A stretch of DNA of 64,000 nucleotides from Leptolyngbya sp. (lineage in GTDB: Bacteria > Cyanobacteriota > Cyanobacteriia > Phormidesmidales > Phormidesmidaceae), in NCBI GenBank assembly GCA_003249105.1, contig QBLT01000003.1:1-64000 (forward strand), given 5' to 3'. The position numbers and the translations under genes were made by a program. The notes under the pieces were generated by a model. It was given only the letters and a program-made list of their open reading frames with translations, was not told the origin of the DNA and ran no database searches. Shown one piece after another: positions 27,736 to 37,630 of this stretch. Numbering within the stretch: the stretch's first letter is position 1; each line of letters begins with the position of its first letter.

Positions 27736-28596
27736 ATGGTTTCTGCGCCCTCCTCGTCCGGCACTCCCCAGGGCATCTCTGCTACCCCTCTCGCCGCCAT
27801 TCTTGCTGCCCTAGGGCGGCTGATCGATGTAATCGCCCAGCTGCGCCACCCCGAAACCGGCTGCCCATGGGATTTAGCCCAAACCCCCACCAGCCTGATC
27901 CCCTACGTGATTGAAGAAGCCTACGAGGTAGTCGATGCCATTCAGGTTGGGGAGAAGGAGGCGATCGCCGAAGAACTCGGCGACCTGCTGCTTCAGGTGG
28001 TGCTCCAGGCCCAGGTGGCCAGCGACAACGGCGACTTTGACTTGGGCACCGTCGCCACGGGCATTGCCGACAAGCTGGTGCGCCGCCACCCTCACATTTT
28101 TGGTGATGCCTCGGGCGAAACCCCTGAAGAAGTTAGCCAAAACTGGGATCGCATTAAGGCCGAAGAAAAGGGCATTGCCCACGAACCCGACAAACTCACT
28201 CCGAAGCTAACCAAATACAGCCGCACCCTGCCGCCGCTGATGGCCGCCAGCAAAATCTCCGTCAAAGCCGCCAAGGCCGGGTTCGAGTGGGAAACCATTG
28301 ACAACGTATGGGACAAATTTCACGAAGAACTCGACGAGTTTCGCCACGCCCTGGCCCATGAACCGAAGGAAAATCAGCAGGCGGAGCTGGGCGATCTGCT
28401 GTTTACCCTGGTAAATCTGGCCCGCTGGTACGACCTCGACCCTGCCGAGGCGTTGCAGAGCACTAACCGTCGCTTCATCCAGCGCTTTGAACTGGTGGAG
28501 TCGGTGGCAGAGAAGCCCCTGGGAGACTATGCGATCGACGAATTAGAAGCGTTGTGGCAGCGGGCGAAGGCGCGTTTGGCTCAACCCGAGGGTTAG
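27736..28596 (+). CDS. mazG: Nucleoside triphosphate pyrophosphohydrolase
   Basis: LRHPETGCPWDLAQTPTSLIPYVIEEAYEVVDAI…EELGDLLLQVV. Confidence 0.95.
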   Translation: MVSAPSSSGTPQGISATPLAAILAALGRLIDVIAQLRHPETGCPWDLAQTPTSLIPYVIEEAYEVVDAIQVGEKEAIAEELGDLLLQVVLQAQVASDNGDFDLGTVATGIADKLVRRHPHIFGDASGETPEEVSQNWDRIKAEEKGIAHEPDKLTPKLTKYSRTLPPLMAASKISVKAAKAGFEWETIDNVWDKFHEELDEFRHALAHEPKENQQAELGDLLFTLVNLARWYDLDPAEALQSTNRRFIQRFELVESVAEKPLGDYAIDELEALWQRAKARLAQPEG

Positions 28597-28597
28597 C

Positions 28598-28649
28598 GGT
28601 GGGCAGTGCCCACCCGACCAGAGTTGCCGTAGGGTGGGCACTGCCCACC
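28598..28649. repeat. Inverted pair of palindromic units GGTGGGCAGTGCCCACC / GGTGGGCACTGCCCACC (REP/MITE-like)
   Basis: Direct reading; related copies at 30651-30673 and 60618-60640. Confidence 0.75.
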
Positions 28650-28687
28650 AGTTCCGATCCATCGCCCATACATAACCGATCGCGGCT

Positions 28688-28906
28688 CTATCGCGGCGCA
28701 TCGGGCTTGTAATAGTCGTTGGGGTTTACTGCCTGGCCACCGCCGTCTTTGTTGATGCAGCCAGCCTTCTCGACATAGCGGCAGACCCGTGCGTAGAGCC
28801 GAGCGCGAGTGCCCGGTGGACCAGCCGAGAAGAGTACGCGATCGCCCCCCACCATACCCACCATAATTTTGACGCCGCACACGGGGCAAGTTTGGGGAGC
28901 AGCCAT
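28688..28906 (-). CDS. Small zinc-ribbon-like hypothetical protein
   Basis: MAAPQTCPVCGVKIMVGMV…CRYVEKAGCIN; 72 aa. Confidence 0.6.
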   Translation of the reverse strand: MAAPQTCPVCGVKIMVGMVGGDRVLFSAGPPGTRARLYARVCRYVEKAGCINKDGGGQAVNPNDYYKPDAPR

Positions 28907-29013
28907 GGGGGAACCTCAATCGAACCTGTGAGGATTTTACCTTGTTGGGGAGTGAGGGAGTAGGGAGTGAGTGGGTAAGGGGGTGAGGGGTGAGGGAGTG
29001 AAGGGTGATGTGC

Positions 29014-30024
29014 TTAAGAATCGCTGAGCGAAGTGCGCCAGGTTTGCACTAGGGATCTCATGGGTTCGGGTAGCCAGCTATCGTATTGGGGATAGACGGG
29101 CAGGCGGGGCTGGAGTTGCCAGCCGGAGGGGGCGATCGCAGCTCCCAGCGACTCCGGCGTAGGATGGTCGTAATCTGGGTTCACTTCATCCACCGGGCTA
29201 ATGCCGCCCAGATCCCGCGCGCCAGCGGTCAAACAATCCAGTAGTCCCCTATGACTAACCAGGTTGGGCGGAATCTGAAGATTGACGGTAGGGGGTAGAT
29301 ATTCTCTCGCTAGCTGCACAGCTCTCACTAGCGCGGCTTCATCGAGCGCCATCCCCGGCTGAAGCTGCTGCTGGCCAGGGCTGTGGGGTTGCAGAATGAC
29401 TTCTTGAATGTGGCCATAGCGGGTTTGGAGGGTGGCGATCGCCCGTAGCGAATCTACCCAATCAGCCTCGCTTTCGCCCAGCCCCAGCAGCAGCCCGGTG
29501 GTGAAGGGAATCCCCAGCTCTCCGGCCCAGGTCAACTGTTGCAGCCGCACTTCAGGACGTTTGCTGGGGGCGTGGCGGTGCACGGTGTCGAGTAGCTGCG
29601 GCGTTACCTGCTCGACCATCAGGCCCATCGACACATTCACCTGCCGCAGCTGGGCCATTTCGTTGCGACTCAGGGGCCCGGCATTCGTGTGGGGCAGCAG
29701 TCCGGCCTCCAGCGCCAGCGCACAGATTTGGTAGATGTGGCGAAACCAGTCATCGCGGCGGGGGCTGTGGGGAGCCACCTCACCGCTGAGCACCAGCACC
29801 TCGCACACGCCCTGATGGCGCAAAATGGGTAGCTGTTGGGCCACATACTCTAAACTCAGCCAGGGTGCCTGGCCGGGGTCAACTCGAAAGTTGCAGTAGG
29901 TGCAGCGGTTAAAGCATTCATAGGTGGGCACCAGCGTGTAGGCCCGGCTGTAGGTCACTACCCGGTGCGACCTGTGCTGCGTCACCAAACCGCTGAGCGA
30001 ATCAACTGCCCTAGCTTGATCCAT
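29014..30024 (-). CDS. cofG: 7,8-didemethyl-8-hydroxy-5-deazariboflavin synthase subunit CofG
   Basis: YECFNRCTYCNFR radical SAM motif; GISPVDEVNPDYDHP; DLGGISP. Confidence 0.92.
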   Translation of the reverse strand: MDQARAVDSLSGLVTQHRSHRVVTYSRAYTLVPTYECFNRCTYCNFRVDPGQAPWLSLEYVAQQLPILRHQGVCEVLVLSGEVAPHSPRRDDWFRHIYQICALALEAGLLPHTNAGPLSRNEMAQLRQVNVSMGLMVEQVTPQLLDTVHRHAPSKRPEVRLQQLTWAGELGIPFTTGLLLGLGESEADWVDSLRAIATLQTRYGHIQEVILQPHSPGQQQLQPGMALDEAALVRAVQLAREYLPPTVNLQIPPNLVSHRGLLDCLTAGARDLGGISPVDEVNPDYDHPTPESLGAAIAPSGWQLQPRLPVYPQYDSWLPEPMRSLVQTWRTSLSDS

Positions 30025-30063
30025 ACCAACGCAATAGCTTTAACCCCGCCAGTTTAGGTGAGT

Positions 30064-30441
30064 TTAGGCAACTTCCACCGTCACCACTTCCACCGGAAAG
30101 TCTGCCGCCTTCCAGGCCGCGACCCCGCCGCGCACAATGGCAACCTTCGAGAAGCCTGCCGCCCGTAGCTGCTCGGCCACAGCGGCGGCTTCATCGTCGG
30201 TGTTGCTATAGATATAGAGATCGCGAGTGACTTCAAAGCAGTTGGCAGCGGTGGCTAGCAGCGAGTCAGCGGGCATCGAAATTGCGCCAGTTATATGGCT
30301 CTCGTTAAAATCGGCGCGATCGCGTACATCAATAATCGTTAGCGCCGGTTCACCCCAGTCCAGCCGCTCCTTGAGATCGTAGACACGAGACTCGGGCCGC
30401 AAAGGCGAAGGCTTAGGCAACAAGCCAAAAAAGCGTTTCAT
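30064..30441 (-). CDS. Rhodanese-like domain protein
   Basis: ALTIIDVRDRADFNESHITGAISMP…IVRGGVAAWKAADFPV. Confidence 0.9.
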   Translation of the reverse strand: MKRFFGLLPKPSPLRPESRVYDLKERLDWGEPALTIIDVRDRADFNESHITGAISMPADSLLATAANCFEVTRDLYIYSNTDDEAAAVAEQLRAAGFSKVAIVRGGVAAWKAADFPVEVVTVEVA

Positions 30442-30650
30442 GGTGAGGAGGATCCTGGGCGAAGGCGTTCTCCTGCAATGTAACAAACCTTAATAGGGTG
30501 CGCAAACTTTTATTGAGAATAGTAGACAAAATAACCCATTCCTTTGCCCATATCAATTGAAAATCTCAATGAACTTCCTTGACCCAGCCCTCAACCCTGG
30601 GCCAAATGTTACTAAACCAGGCCACTAAGATCGCTAAAAGCCTTGTCATA

Positions 30651-30673
30651 CCGTAGGGCGGGCACTGCCCACC
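30651..30673. repeat. REP/MITE-like unit CCGTAGGGCGGGCACTGCCCACC
   Basis: Same family as the 28598-28649 units. Confidence 0.7.
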
Positions 30674-30763
30674 AGCGTCAAACCAGCGCTATTCACCCGG
30701 AGCTTATGAGCATCGCTAGATCCTTTGTTCCAGTGCCTAACCCTCGCAGTAGCATAGAATCAG

Positions 30764-32506
30764 TTGCCTCGGAGCCCCCTTCCTATCCCTGCCGACAGCG
30801 TTTCTAATTTAGTCCCCCCCTCCATACAGCTATTGCCTGGGGAGGTCATTCACAGCATCGCCGCCGGAGAGGTAATCGACTCTCTAGCGGCGGTGGTGCG
30901 CGAGCTGATCGAAAACGCGATCGATGCCCAGGCTACCCACATTACCCTCGCTCTCTGGCCCGACCAGGGCCGGGTGCAGGTAGCTGACAACGGCACCGCC
31001 ATGGCGCTAGAAAATTTGCACCAGGCCGCCATCCCCCACAGCACCAGCAAAATTCGCACCCAGGCTGACCTGTGGCAGGTGAATAGTTTGGGATTTCGCG
31101 GTGAAGCTCTGCACAGCCTGGCCCAGGTTGCCCAACTAGAAATTTGCAGTCGCGCCCCCGGTGCCGAGTCGGGCTGGCGCGTCACCTACTCAGCCCAGGG
31201 AGAACCCCTAGAGACAGTTCCAGCCGCTTTGGCCCAGGGCACGGTGGTGACGGTCACCGATCTTTTTGGGGTTTGGCCCGCTCGCCGGGAGCGATTGCCC
31301 ACGCTACCCCGCCAGCTCAGCCAAGTGCAGCGCGTTATTCACCACTGTGCTCTGGCCCATCCGACGGTGACTTGGGCGGTGCAGGTTGGCGATCGCCCCT
31401 GGCTAGCCATCACCCCCAGCCCCACCGCTCAGGGTATCGTTCCACAACTGCTGAGGGCCGTCAGTGAAAGCGATTTACAAGACGGTTGGCAGGCTGCTCC
31501 CTGGGCCAAGGGGAAAGCCAATTCCTTAGAGAATTGTCCTTTAAAAGCGGGGATCTATAGTCTGATTGGCCTGCCCGATCGCTGCCATCGCCCTCGCCCC
31601 GACTGGGTCAAGGTGGCGGTCAATGGGCGAGTTGTAACGGTCCCCGAACTAGAGCAGGGCATTTTGAATGCCTTTCGCCACACCCTACCTCGCCACCGCT
31701 ATCCCCTGGCCTTTGTGCATCTAACTGTTCCTCCCAGCTATATCGACTGGAACCGCCGCTCCGACAAATCGACCCTGTACCTGCACCGCCTCGACGAATG
31801 GACGGCCCTTTGCCAGAGTCATCTTGAGGCGCTGCTCGGACGGCACGCTGCTGACCTGCCCGATGCCAGCCAGCAGCGTGTTACCCAACTGCTCAAAACG
31901 GCGGAACCGAGTGGTAGCTATGGCGTAGCTGAATTGTCCGATGGGTTGCCCTATCGCGAGCGTCCGGGCGGTTTGCGGGCGATCGCCCAAGTCCACAACC
32001 GCTACATCTTGGCCGAACAGACCGACGGCCTCTGCCTAATCGAACAACACATTGCCCACGAGCGCGTCCTCTACGAGCGTCTGCAAGCCCAGTGGCAGCT
32101 GGTGCCATTAACCACCCCCGTTGTGCTGGAGGGGCTCAGGGAGAAACAGCTTGAGCAGCTTGAGCGCCTAGGATTGCCCCCCGAAGAGTTTGGGCCAAAT
32201 CGCTGGGCTATTCGAGAAGCACCGGAGCCATTGTGCGATCGCCCCGACCTGCCCGATGCCCTGCTAGAACTCAGCCTCGGCGGCAATTTGGATACGGCTC
32301 AGGTGGCGATCGCTTGCCGCACCGCCATCCGCAACGGCACGCCGCTCGATCTCGCCACCCTGCAAACCCTGCTCGACGACTGGCAGCAGACCCGCAACCC
32401 CCGCACCTGCCCCCACGGCAGACCGATCTGCCTAACGCTGAGCGAAACCAGCCTGGCTCGGTTCTTCCGCCGCAGCTGGATGATCGGCAAAAGCCACGGC
32501 ATTTAG
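30764..32506 (+). CDS. mutL: DNA mismatch repair endonuclease MutL
   Basis: IAAGEVIDSLAAVVRELIENAIDAQA; VADNGTAM; LGFRGEALHSLAQV; C-terminal ACRTAIRNGTPL. Confidence 0.95.
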   Translation: MPRSPLPIPADSVSNLVPPSIQLLPGEVIHSIAAGEVIDSLAAVVRELIENAIDAQATHITLALWPDQGRVQVADNGTAMALENLHQAAIPHSTSKIRTQADLWQVNSLGFRGEALHSLAQVAQLEICSRAPGAESGWRVTYSAQGEPLETVPAALAQGTVVTVTDLFGVWPARRERLPTLPRQLSQVQRVIHHCALAHPTVTWAVQVGDRPWLAITPSPTAQGIVPQLLRAVSESDLQDGWQAAPWAKGKANSLENCPLKAGIYSLIGLPDRCHRPRPDWVKVAVNGRVVTVPELEQGILNAFRHTLPRHRYPLAFVHLTVPPSYIDWNRRSDKSTLYLHRLDEWTALCQSHLEALLGRHAADLPDASQQRVTQLLKTAEPSGSYGVAELSDGLPYRERPGGLRAIAQVHNRYILAEQTDGLCLIEQHIAHERVLYERLQAQWQLVPLTTPVVLEGLREKQLEQLERLGLPPEEFGPNRWAIREAPEPLCDRPDLPDALLELSLGGNLDTAQVAIACRTAIRNGTPLDLATLQTLLDDWQQTRNPRTCPHGRPICLTLSETSLARFFRRSWMIGKSHGI

Positions 32507-32508
32507 GG

Positions 32509-32609
32509 CAGGGTCAGGCACCCGTCCCTGCTTAAATGCGGGGTCAGGCACCCGGTCCCTTTTGGGCAACCATCAAGCCCCTATTGCACCACAAAAGGGA
32601 CCGGGTGCC
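32509..32609. repeat. REP-like element: two GGGTCAGGCACCCgGTCCCT units plus an inverted copy
   Basis: Perfect 18-bp inverted repeat GGCACCCGGTCCCTTTTG (32547-32564) / CAAAAGGGACCGGGTGCC (32592-32609). Confidence 0.75.
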
Positions 32610-32627
32610 TTGGCCAATACCCCTCAC

Positions 32628-33830
32628 CTAGGCGGCAAAATTCGCCGGGTCTTGGTCGCGACGGTGGCGAGTCGGCAGTGGCTCGGGCTGAGCATCTCCA
32701 ACCAGAGCCGCTGTAAACTCCAGGGCTTCCCGCAGGCACTTAGCCGCATAGATCGACATATCGCGGGGGACGTTGATGCGATCGCGCAGATACCGCAGCC
32801 CCAGCTCAATCCCAGCTGGAGGTTCGCAGGGCTCTCCGGTCATTAAATAAGTCAGCGCACAGCGCAGGGCCAGGTCAATTCCATCCTTCGCTGCTGGATT
32901 CACCTTAATGATGTTGTCTCGGTGCTTCACTACGCGAGTCAGGGCCTCAACTCGAGAGGTTTCTGGCTCGGGGTAGGCCACATCGGGCAGACCCAGCCAG
33001 GGGCCGCGATCGACCTGGGCCTGGTTGCGCCGGGTCTGGGGCAAATCATTCTCATAGCAGCCCCCCATTTGCGGTGGCAGGTCGTGCACATGGGTATGAA
33101 AGTCGCTCTGGGTGCCGCGATAGGTCGAGCGGCTCTCCAACCCATCGAACCAGTCTTTGAGGCGAGGATTCTCCTCGCGCAGGGAGTAGCCTTTGTAGTA
33201 GTAAAGGCTGGCATTCATGCGCTCCACGTAGGGCACAAACACCACGTCGCCGGTGCTAAACTCCGGCAAAAAGAAGGGGCCGGGATGGGTGGACAGCGCC
33301 TGCTCTACCCGTTGCACTATCCCCACAAACTGCTCGCCTGCCCGCTGGTCTGCTGCCAGCGATCGCACCGGCTGGCACAGCCACATGCACCAGGCTCGAA
33401 ACAGCAGTCGCTCTAGCTGCCGCAGGGGCACCACCTGCGGGTCTTTCATGCCCCAAACCAGGGGGCCAAAGGCATTCTCTAGCGCCAGCAGAATGTCGTC
33501 GCTCTCGGTAACCATTCGCCCATCTAACTCCAGGGCAGGCAGCATCCCCGAAGGCACTTTCCGTTTGTACCAAGCTTCCTTTTCGCCGTAGCAAAACATG
33601 GTGACCTTTTCGATACGGTAGGGCACCTGCTTTTCTTCGAGCCACAGCCATACTTTTTGGCAATAGGGGCACCAGGCGTGGTTGTCGCGGTAGAGGGTGA
33701 CCCGCACCGCCGACTCGGGCTGGCCAAACAGGCGTAGCCGAGATTGGGCATTCGTGGGGCCATTCACGTAGTCAACGGAAAAATCGGCCATTTCTTCTAG
33801 GGCCGACCAGCTGAGGGGGGCAGAGGTCAT
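32628..33830 (-). CDS. Glutathione S-transferase family protein
   Basis: [23 protein letters not shown]…[18 protein letters not shown]. Confidence 0.9.
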   Translation of the reverse strand: MTSAPLSWSALEEMADFSVDYVNGPTNAQSRLRLFGQPESAVRVTLYRDNHAWCPYCQKVWLWLEEKQVPYRIEKVTMFCYGEKEAWYKRKVPSGMLPALELDGRMVTESDDILLALENAFGPLVWGMKDPQVVPLRQLERLLFRAWCMWLCQPVRSLAADQRAGEQFVGIVQRVEQALSTHPGPFFLPEFSTGDVVFVPYVERMNASLYYYKGYSLREENPRLKDWFDGLESRSTYRGTQSDFHTHVHDLPPQMGGCYENDLPQTRRNQAQVDRGPWLGLPDVAYPEPETSRVEALTRVVKHRDNIIKVNPAAKDGIDLALRCALTYLMTGEPCEPPAGIELGLRYLRDRINVPRDMSIYAAKCLREALEFTAALVGDAQPEPLPTRHRRDQDPANFAA

Positions 33831-33945
33831 ACAGGGCAGCGCGCTAACAGTTCACCCCCTGATTGTGACAGGTATTCACCCACTCACCCTCACGCCCACT
33901 CACCTTCACGTAGGGGAGTCAAGCACGCAGAGGATTCCAGTGTCA

Positions 33946-34590
33946 CTAGGCCTTGTTATTCTCAATGGCCCAGCGGGCAAGCTCTGTGCGGTTGTTGAGG
34001 CCGGTCTTGCCCAGCATGTTGCTAACGTGGCTCTCAATGGTGCGCTGGCTGACCTGCAGCTCGTTGGCAATTTCGCGGTTGGCCATGCCTCGGGCGACAA
34101 ACTGCACCACCCGCAGCTCGGTAGGCGTCAGCTCCACATCAAAGGGAACTTGAATCGCTGGGCTGCCGCCGCCCTTGATTTGCTGTTTGATCAGCCGAGA
34201 GGTCTGTTTGAGGGAAGACTCTACCTGGGCGACTAGCTCCTCAGGCTCGAAGGGCTTGACCATATACACGTCGGCCCCGGTGTTGAGCCCCTTGACGCGA
34301 TCCTGGCTCTGGCCCTTGGCAGAGAGAAACAAAATCGGAATCCACTCGGTGGAGGGATTTTCGCGTATGTGGCGCACAAAGGCGTGGCCATCCATCTCAG
34401 GCATCATCACGTCGCAGATGATCATGTCTGGGGTGGTGTTTTCTAGCATATCCAGGGCCTCTCGACCGTTGCCCGCCGTCTTCACCTCGTAGCCACGGAA
34501 CTCAAGATAGTCCTTGACTAACAGGATTAGGTTAGGGTCATCGTCAATTAGCAGAAGCTGCTTTTGATCGCCTGGGGTTGAATCCTTCAT
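33946..34590 (-). CDS. NarL/FixJ family response regulator (Ycf29-like)
   Basis: LLLIDDDPNLILLVKDYLEFRGYEV…ICDVMMPEMDG…K; LuxR HTH LTPTELRVVQFVARGMANREIANELQVSQRTIESHVSNML. Confidence 0.9.
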   Translation of the reverse strand: MKDSTPGDQKQLLLIDDDPNLILLVKDYLEFRGYEVKTAGNGREALDMLENTTPDMIICDVMMPEMDGHAFVRHIRENPSTEWIPILFLSAKGQSQDRVKGLNTGADVYMVKPFEPEELVAQVESSLKQTSRLIKQQIKGGGSPAIQVPFDVELTPTELRVVQFVARGMANREIANELQVSQRTIESHVSNMLGKTGLNNRTELARWAIENNKA

Positions 34591-34874
34591 GCTTTGACAG
34601 TCACTGCGATTAACTCATCTTTAAAACTAAGTATGCCCCTAGGGCTAAGTATGCCCTCAAAGGCCCGGTGCAATCACACTGTGAATAACGCAGCACCGCG
34701 AACTTCAAGCCCCACCCCTCCAACCGTGATTAAAGGACTAGCACCTATTGCTGATGATACTTCAACAAACTGATATCAGCGTGCGTTGGCCTGGGGCCGG
34801 TCCTAGGAGCATCGCCCGTTACGAGCCACCGCTGCAGCTCAGGATGCGGTAAACCTCAGTCATTGCCCCCAACA

Positions 34875-34910
34875 GCAAGTGGTCGCCCTAGCGCTAGGGC
34901 GACCACTTGC
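34875..34910. repeat. 36-bp perfect palindrome GCAAGTGGTCGCCCTAGC|GCTAGGGCGACCACTTGC
   Basis: Each half is the exact reverse complement of the other. Confidence 0.95.
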
Positions 34911-35008
34911 CGCAGTCAAGTCTCCGCGCTGTGGTGCGGTAAATACCTGACTCTTACTGCAACCTTTCACATCTCAGAACGGGGCGCAAAAGGCTATCGC
35001 TTGGTCAA

Positions 35009-35704
35009 CTACATCGGCAGCAGCACCGTGTCAATCACGTGGATGATGCCATTGCTGGCCTCAATGTCAGCCGTTACCACATTTGCTTCGTTGATGGTGA
35101 CAGACTCTTCCCCCACGGTCACAGTCACGGGAGCGCCGGTCAAAGTATCTACCTCGCCGGAGGTCAAATCCGTGGAGCGGACTTCGCCGTCTACCACGTG
35201 ATAGGTCAGCAGCTGCGCTAGCTGATCACGGTTTTCGGGCAGCAGCAGCTCGTCTAAGGTTCCCTCAGGCAGGGCTTCAAAGGCTGCATCGGTGGGGGCA
35301 AACACGGTAATAGACAGGTCGCTGTTGCTTAGGGCCTCAGTCAGGCCAGCGGCCTCAATTGCAGCGGTCAGAATCTCAAAGTCTTCGTCACCAGCGGCGA
35401 TCTCGGCAATAGATTGCTCGGTGCTAGCGGTAGGCTGCTCAGCATCGGTGGGTTCTTCCATGGCGCTGGGCTGCTCTGCGTCAGTGGGCTCTTCCATAGC
35501 GGCAGGCTGCTCAGCGTCAGCGGCTTCTTCCATAGCGCCCGGCTGCGCAGCATCGGTGGGGTCCTCCATCTCCATAGCGGCAGGCTGCTCGGCCTGGGGC
35601 TTGTGGGTATCAGAGAACGCCTGCTGAGGAAACGCAGTGATAGCAGCAGGTGCGGCACCGAAAAGTACTAGACCTAAGGCAATGCGAAGAGTGTTCGGAG
35701 TCAT
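35009..35704 (-). CDS. Fasciclin domain protein with acidic repeat linker
   Basis: ITVFAPTDAAFEALPEGTLDELL…LAQLLTYHVVDGEV…NGIIHVIDTVLLP; signal-like N-terminus. Confidence 0.93.
   Translation of the reverse strand: MTPNTLRIALGLVLFGAAPAAITAFPQQAFSDTHKPQAEQPAAMEMEDPTDAAQPGAMEEAADAEQPAAMEEPTDAEQPSAMEEPTDAEQPTASTEQSIAEIAAGDEDFEILTAAIEAAGLTEALSNSDLSITVFAPTDAAFEALPEGTLDELLLPENRDQLAQLLTYHVVDGEVRSTDLTSGEVDTLTGAPVTVTVGEESVTINEANVVTADIEASNGIIHVIDTVLLPM
35430..35590 (-). repeat. 36-bp-period coding repeat (AMEEPTDAEQPx)
   Basis: AMEEPTDAEQPS/AMEEPTDAEQPT and degenerate copies in the fasciclin ORF. Confidence 0.85.
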
Positions 35705-36259
35705 GGAGAGTTACGTCCTAACAAGTGTTACAAATGTCTGGCTGATGGCGTTACATACCTTAACCAGACCTGAAGAGTTGTATCACGGTCTCAGGAAGCA
35801 ACTATCCCTCCTCCGATAGAGTTATTTCGTTCCCCAAAAAAGCAAAAAAAAGGCAATTACCCTTGTGCTAACTAATAGCGCCTATTTGGGTCGGCCAAGA
35901 AAACGGTATTGGGATTGCCAATTTATACATTAAAATGCAGGATATACGCAACACTGGGTCTGCCAAGCCAGCTCAATACCTGCTCGCTTTTTCTTGATGA
36001 CAAAATTCTTGGGTGACAACGGCAACTCAACAGAGTGCGAGGACGGGGCGATCGCGATCGGTCAATTTCTCTCAAAGAACTATGTCGGTAGGCGGGGCGA
36101 TCGGGCGATGTAGTGAACTTGAGCTGCGGCAATTGCTAGGGAAGTAGCCAAAGACACATTGAGATGTTGACCTATTTCAAGTCGACAACATCACCGAGCA
36201 GAAATCGTTGGTTTCTGCTTATTCCAACAGAGGTTAGCTCTGTTGAGCTTCAAGGAAGT

Positions 36260-36916
36260 CTACTCGTGACGCTGGCCACTGCTGTGGGCTCGCCCAGGTA
36301 CTGCCTCCATAGCGGCCATGACGGCTCTTTGGGCCGCTAAAATATCGCGTTCTTCGCCGCCTAGGTAAAGGCGACCAAAGCTGCCTACTGAGCTAATTTG
36401 CAGAATGTTGATCAGCGCTGCTTTTTCGGCCTCGTTGGCGGCTAAAGAGGCATAGGCCGCAGGCTCTACTTCAAACACGTAGAGCGTTTGACCGGCCACA
36501 ATCATGTTGCCACGGCGGGTGCGGTTAATGAGCTGAACGTGGTGGGGGTCAAGGTTGCGAATCACTTGACTAGAGATAATACGGGGTTTAAGCCGCTCTC
36601 GATAGGTGAGCCCTAGGGCATCGAGCATGGCTCCACCAGCGGCATGCACTTCGCCCTGATTGCTAGCGTGGATCTCAAGCAGACCGTAGAGGCGTTCGAC
36701 GATGAGGGTGCCAGGGCGAACCACGGCGGCTTTGAGGCCGATGTCGAGGATGCGATTGATTTCAATGCCGGGGGAAATTTCTATCCACAGGGAGGCATCG
36801 CCAGGCAACGGCAAAAACCCCAGCGAGACGCTACCCATATAGGCCGCATGCTGGGGTTGAAGATTGTCAATATAAACGTAGCTACGAAGATCGACGCCCA
36901 AGGCCCGGTGTTCCAA
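36260..36916 (-). CDS. ccmP: Tandem BMC-domain carboxysome shell protein CcmP
   Basis: [60 protein letters not shown]…; two BMC-like halves. Confidence 0.88.
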   Translation of the reverse strand: MEHRALGVDLRSYVYIDNLQPQHAAYMGSVSLGFLPLPGDASLWIEISPGIEINRILDIGLKAAVVRPGTLIVERLYGLLEIHASNQGEVHAAGGAMLDALGLTYRERLKPRIISSQVIRNLDPHHVQLINRTRRGNMIVAGQTLYVFEVEPAAYASLAANEAEKAALINILQISSVGSFGRLYLGGEERDILAAQRAVMAAMEAVPGRAHSSGQRHE

Positions 36917-36995
36917 TTTCTTTCCTTGGGTAGTATACCGGGCTGGGGCGACAAGTCAGACTCTCAACTGGGGCATGAGCTGCACTGGAGGCAAC

Positions 36996-37340
36996 CTAAA
37001 ACTTAGAACCAAAGCCTACGGAGGTTGTGCCCATGGCATCGTAAACCGTAAGGCCTAGAGGCAAATTTAATTCTCCCGATTCATCGACTAAGTCGTTGAG
37101 AATTGGTAAATTTAATGACTCAGCTAGATCGGTAATACCACTGCTTTCTTGGCGACCTACCTGCTGGTTCAGTTCGTTGGCTACCCGGTTGAGGCTGTCT
37201 TGATTACGCTGCTCAACGGCGAGGGCATCGGCCATGGTCTGAGGCGTTGTTTGCAGGTCATGGGGCGCTGCCAGAGCTTGGCCTGGAAGAACGCAAAGGC
37301 CTAGAGCGGCGGCGGCGGCGAGCCAGTATGAATAGTACAT
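36996..37340 (-). CDS. Secreted hypothetical protein
   Basis: Signal peptide MYYSYWLAAAAALGLCVLPGQALA. Confidence 0.6.
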   Translation of the reverse strand: MYYSYWLAAAAALGLCVLPGQALAAPHDLQTTPQTMADALAVEQRNQDSLNRVANELNQQVGRQESSGITDLAESLNLPILNDLVDESGELNLPLGLTVYDAMGTTSVGFGSKF

Positions 37341-37630
37341 AGGTCTTGTGTGTGAGGGGTTTTGACGGCTGACGGCCAGGAACTCAAACCCTTGCCCTGA
37401 CAAAAAGGCGACGAGCTATTCTAGGTATAGCCCGCCTCATCAGATTGGCAAAGCAAACTTATTCTGGGTTCATGAAGCTGCGATGTTATGAAGCAACTGA
37501 AACAAATTTCTCAGAATAGCGAAGGGGTGGGCATCGGCCTCCGGGGGTAGCTTGCCCAACCTGTGGAAAAAGACACCACTATTTCAGTCGAATGAGATAG
37601 TTCCCAGTACTGGGGCAGGGTCTGTTAAGT

